The notes under the pieces were generated by a model. It saw only the letters and a program-made list of their open reading frames with translations, was not told the DNA's origin and did no database searches. A stretch of 41,799 nt of DNA from Steinernema hermaphroditum. Taxonomy: Eukaryota; Nematoda; Chromadorea; Rhabditida; Steinernematidae. Location of the stretch: the NCBI GenBank assembly GCA_030435675.1, contig JAUCMV010000024.1, forward strand, positions 1 to 41,799, written 5' to 3'. The stretch's first letter is position 1, and every line of letters begins with the position of its first letter. Made by a program: the position numbers and the translations under genes. This document shows, one piece after another, positions 38,955 to 41,799 of this stretch.

Positions 38955-41764
38955 TCACGGGACAGACGGATCGTATCCATATGTTCCTAGACACGTGCGC
39001 TTCACGCTCACTCCTGAGCAATGAGTTTGCCAAAAAACTCAATCTCCGTTCCGAAAGGAAAGAAGTCCTGCAGCTTCAACCGTTTGGAGCCGCGAGTCCA
39101 AGTCCAACCGAATGCGACGTTGTGACCCTGCGGATTCAAGACGCCTTCGGAACGAGTCACGACATGAAGGTCTACACCACGAACGGCCTTCACAGCTGTC
39201 TCAGGAAGACACCCATCTCAGGAGAAGACGCTCACTACATCCAATCGAATCAGTTCCGGCTGGATGAATCTCAGACATCGCCGGACCCCTTCGTGCCAGA
39301 CCTCATACTCGGAAGCGAGTACGTATGGCACTTCCTCAACACCAGTCGCCAGACCGAAGACCTCCCATCAGGTCGCCAACTGATCCCAACACGTTTCGGT
39401 TACGTCATCTCAGGGACACCAAAGCCCCAAGAGACTACGAAGACTATCACCGAAATCACACCAGTGATGACGATCACAGAGCCCGAGAAGACGAAGGCTC
39501 CCGAACAATCACGAACGACGTTCGAAGAAGATCGCCACACATGGGAGAAGACACTGGCACTCGACAACGTTGGAGCGCTCGACAACGGCACTCCCTCCAG
39601 CAAGCAAATTGCTGCCCTCAACGCCCAGATCGTGTCAAACTTCACCACCACGGTGGAGAAAAGAGACGACGAATACTACGTCCAGTTCCCCTGGAAGGAA
39701 GACATCTGTGCGGACCTTCCGACGAACTTCTCCATCGCACTCCATCGACTTCGATCAGTGCTCCGCACATACAAGTCGCAACCAAAAGTACTCGATCAGT
39801 ACGACGGAGTCTTCCAAGACCAGCTGAATCAAGGCATCATCATGGAGGTCGGCCCCGAAGAACGCCGCAGTCCGAAGGGCATCCTCCACTACTTGGCACA
39901 CCAAGCCGTCCTCACGCCGCAAAAGGAGACGACGAAGTTACGCATCGTCTTCGACGCGTCGGCTCACTTCAAAGAGAAGCATTCCCTAAACGACGTCATG
40001 CATCAGGGACCCACACTGCTCCCCGACCTCGTTGGTTTTCTCCTACGCTTCCGGATTCACGACATCGTCATCGTCGGAGATGTCGAAAAAGCCTTCTTGC
40101 AAGTCCGACTTCAAGAAAGCGAACAAGACGCAACACGCTTCCTCTGGATCCACGACCACAGTCGTCCCGTCACAGAGGACAACCTGCGAGTATTCCGATA
40201 TACTCGCGTCCCGTTCGGAATCAACGCCTCGCCATTCTTGTTGGCGCAGACGATCCGTCACCACCTGCTGTCCTCGCCCGATCAGGACCTGGCACAATCA
40301 CTGGTGGACAACACCTACGTAGATAACGTCATCTACACAGCCAAAACAGAATCCGAAGCCACGAAATTCTATCAGGATGCCAAAAGGACATTCGCCGACA
40401 TCAACATGAATCTCCGCGAATTCCTCTCGAACAGCGACAACATCAACCGCTCACTGAAGGACGAAGACAAAGCGAAGTCTTCAAACCAGAAGATCCTCGG
40501 AATGGAGAGGGACGCTCAAACGGATGAACTTCGACTCAAAATCCGCATCACAGAGTCAGACAAACTGACCAAAAGGTTCATTGCCCAGCAAGTGGCAAAG
40601 ATCTTCGACCCCACATCACTGCTTGCCCCCTTGACCTTGAAGGCCAAGCTTTTCATTCGCTCCTTATGGTCATCTCAATATGATTGGGACACACCACTAA
40701 AGGACGATGACGCCACCAAATGGACAAGCGTTCTGGAGTCGATGAACAACTTTGAAAAATCACTGCCCCGCTGCGCCAATGAACCGAATGCAGAATATTC
40801 CCTCGTCACCTGCACAGACGCCAGCGGAGACGCTATCGCCGCATGTGTCTACCTATGCTCTAAGCATCACTCACGGCTACTCATGGCTAAGTCCAAACTC
40901 ACGCCAAACAAGAGTAAGCCGACCATGCCGAAGCTCGAGCTCAGCGCTATCACACTGGGTATGAGAATCACTCAGTTCGTCCAAGAACAGATTGAATCGA
41001 AACTGGTCATCAAAGACATCATCATACTCTCAGACTCCCAGATAGCTCTCGCATGGATCAAGAACAAGAAAAGCTCCAAAGATGACGGAATCTACGTCAA
41101 TAACCGCAGAGCTGAGATCCGCCGACTCACAGAGGAGCTCGAACACAAGGGAATCTCCGTCCAATTCGGGTACATCAACACTCACGTGAACCCAGCCGAC
41201 TGTGCTACAAGGGGACTCGAAAAGGACGAACTACAACACCATTTCTGGTGGACCGGTCCCATCTACGCAACCAGGGACAAAACGCAATGGTCGCCAACAA
41301 CCGAACTCTTCCATCTCCCGAAGGACCCATCGGTGGTACTCATACCAGAAAGCGCAGAGTTCTGTGTAACAGTCAACACAGTCGACTTTGGAGAAGACGT
41401 CTTCCCCATATCACGATGGTCCACCATCAGGAAGAGCGAAAGGATCATGGCCTACATCCTCAGGTTCATCAAGAACACTGTACAGGCCCTCCCTTCACAA
41501 ACACGAGACCGTATCCACGCCGAGCTGAAGATTCCCAAATCAGCTACCCCATCCCGGACTCTTCAGACTGCTGAGCTCAAAGCAGCAAACGTCGCGATCA
41601 TCCGACTCCATCAAGCTCACATGAATCTGAAGACGAAGCCCATCAAGAATCTTGTCGTCTTCAACGACCACGACGGACTGATCCGCTGCAGGGGCGATTT
41701 GGAAAATCACAAACCAGCGCAAATCGGAAACACCCTATCCTCATTCAAGGAAACACCCACTTAG
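38642..41764 (+). CDS. BEL/Pao family B Pol: protease, RT, RNase H (copy 2)
   Basis: 1040 codons, matching 3990-7112 except for two amino-acid changes I found (Pro to Leu in the KSxPRC context at about 40764, and Pro to Ser in TQWxPTT at about 41291). It carries the same DTC protease variant, YVDN active site and premature end at 41764. The shared frameshift means the lesion existed before the two copies separated, or that both are the same molecule sequenced once and assembled twice. Confidence 0.9.
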   Translation: MPQLHLQAARSCRMPIYGQMLLLQKEASQQPLSQSEADDERRRDKSKPPKAADKPGDKSSTQPKSATADTAFVICDPTDGSPRIITHSPGKGDITAATGTAINVITGQTDRIHMFLDTCASRSLLSNEFAKKLNLRSERKEVLQLQPFGAASPSPTECDVVTLRIQDAFGTSHDMKVYTTNGLHSCLRKTPISGEDAHYIQSNQFRLDESQTSPDPFVPDLILGSEYVWHFLNTSRQTEDLPSGRQLIPTRFGYVISGTPKPQETTKTITEITPVMTITEPEKTKAPEQSRTTFEEDRHTWEKTLALDNVGALDNGTPSSKQIAALNAQIVSNFTTTVEKRDDEYYVQFPWKEDICADLPTNFSIALHRLRSVLRTYKSQPKVLDQYDGVFQDQLNQGIIMEVGPEERRSPKGILHYLAHQAVLTPQKETTKLRIVFDASAHFKEKHSLNDVMHQGPTLLPDLVGFLLRFRIHDIVIVGDVEKAFLQVRLQESEQDATRFLWIHDHSRPVTEDNLRVFRYTRVPFGINASPFLLAQTIRHHLLSSPDQDLAQSLVDNTYVDNVIYTAKTESEATKFYQDAKRTFADINMNLREFLSNSDNINRSLKDEDKAKSSNQKILGMERDAQTDELRLKIRITESDKLTKRFIAQQVAKIFDPTSLLAPLTLKAKLFIRSLWSSQYDWDTPLKDDDATKWTSVLESMNNFEKSLPRCANEPNAEYSLVTCTDASGDAIAACVYLCSKHHSRLLMAKSKLTPNKSKPTMPKLELSAITLGMRITQFVQEQIESKLVIKDIIILSDSQIALAWIKNKKSSKDDGIYVNNRRAEIRRLTEELEHKGISVQFGYINTHVNPADCATRGLEKDELQHHFWWTGPIYATRDKTQWSPTTELFHLPKDPSVVLIPESAEFCVTVNTVDFGEDVFPISRWSTIRKSERIMAYILRFIKNTVQALPSQTRDRIHAELKIPKSATPSRTLQTAELKAANVAIIRLHQAHMNLKTKPIKNLVVFNDHDGLIRCRGDLENHKPAQIGNTLSSFKETPT

Positions 41765-41799
41765 CGAAGCTCCTACTTCGGGACGCTCATGGATACGGA
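41739..41799 (+). pseudogene. Start of BEL-B integrase, cut by the window end
   Basis: In the shifted frame the sequence reads IQGNTHLAKLLLRDAHGYG, the beginning of the integrase zinc-binding region, as at 7087. The window stops here. Confidence 0.7.

Larger units (their letters stand above)
34667..41799 (+). repeat. Terminal direct repeat, copy 2 (matches 1-7147)
   Basis: See the entry at 1-7147. In this copy the BEL-A section has cleaner reading frames. The match continues to the very last base of the window. Confidence 0.95.

Overview
This window looks like a transposon-dense piece of a nematode genome. The evidence is eukaryotic gene structure with tiny introns (38-47 bp, mostly TTTAG or TTCAG acceptors), BEL/Pao and RTE retroelements, spliced hAT transposases, a Maverick/Polinton remnant, fragments of a cytoplasmic dynein-2 (CHE-3-like) heavy chain, and a protein starting MDTVPYDF that resembles a family I associate with nematodes. 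The species cannot be named from the sequence. I see no intact ordinary host gene except possibly that single-exon ORF. Almost everything else is a mobile element, its debris, or duplicated host sequence.

Layout: 1-2414 is a decayed BEL pol (family A). 2704-7627 is a second BEL (family B) with gag, an overlapping pol in the -1 frame, and a truncated integrase. The integrase runs in frame into a tyrosine recombinase (YR) gene copy (7628-8545), which is itself split by a 205-bp solo LTR. 8777-9001 and 12023-12240 are two copies of one MITE-like repeat. 9538-10833 is the nematode-type ORF. 11379-11745 is a 42-bp inverted repeat enclosing a 21-bp minisatellite. 12241-13062 is a broken hAT on the minus strand. 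13112-15485 is an almost intact hAT with perfect 8-bp target duplications. 15486-15694 holds two tRNA-like units. 15998-18846 is an RTE LINE on the minus strand with a 517-bp retroposon inside it. 19211-21529 holds Maverick pieces (polymerase end, packaging ATPase, two small genes). 21732-22953 is a second YR copy, flanked by a 5-bp direct repeat and ending in a perfect 167-bp-arm palindrome. 23743-27507 holds three copies of a dynein-2 fragment, two of them flanking a DDE transposase and a tRNA-like unit as 516-bp inverted repeats. 27555-28440 holds palindromic repeats and tRNA-like sequences. 28880-37066 is BEL family A with a solo LTR in gag and a Tc1/mariner-type element inside that LTR. 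37356-41799 is BEL family B again.

The first 7147 bases and the last 7133 bases are the same sequence in the same orientation, about 34.65 kb apart. The window therefore reads as a contig whose two ends overlap. It could be a circular molecule, a tandem 34.65-kb unit, or an assembly that passed twice through one repeat.

The most promising objects are: the 1.2-kb YR element with its GATTC flanks and perfect hairpin; the repeated dynein-2 fragments that have become arms of a transposon-like structure; and the nested insertions, where target duplications and an empty-site copy allow the order of events to be read.
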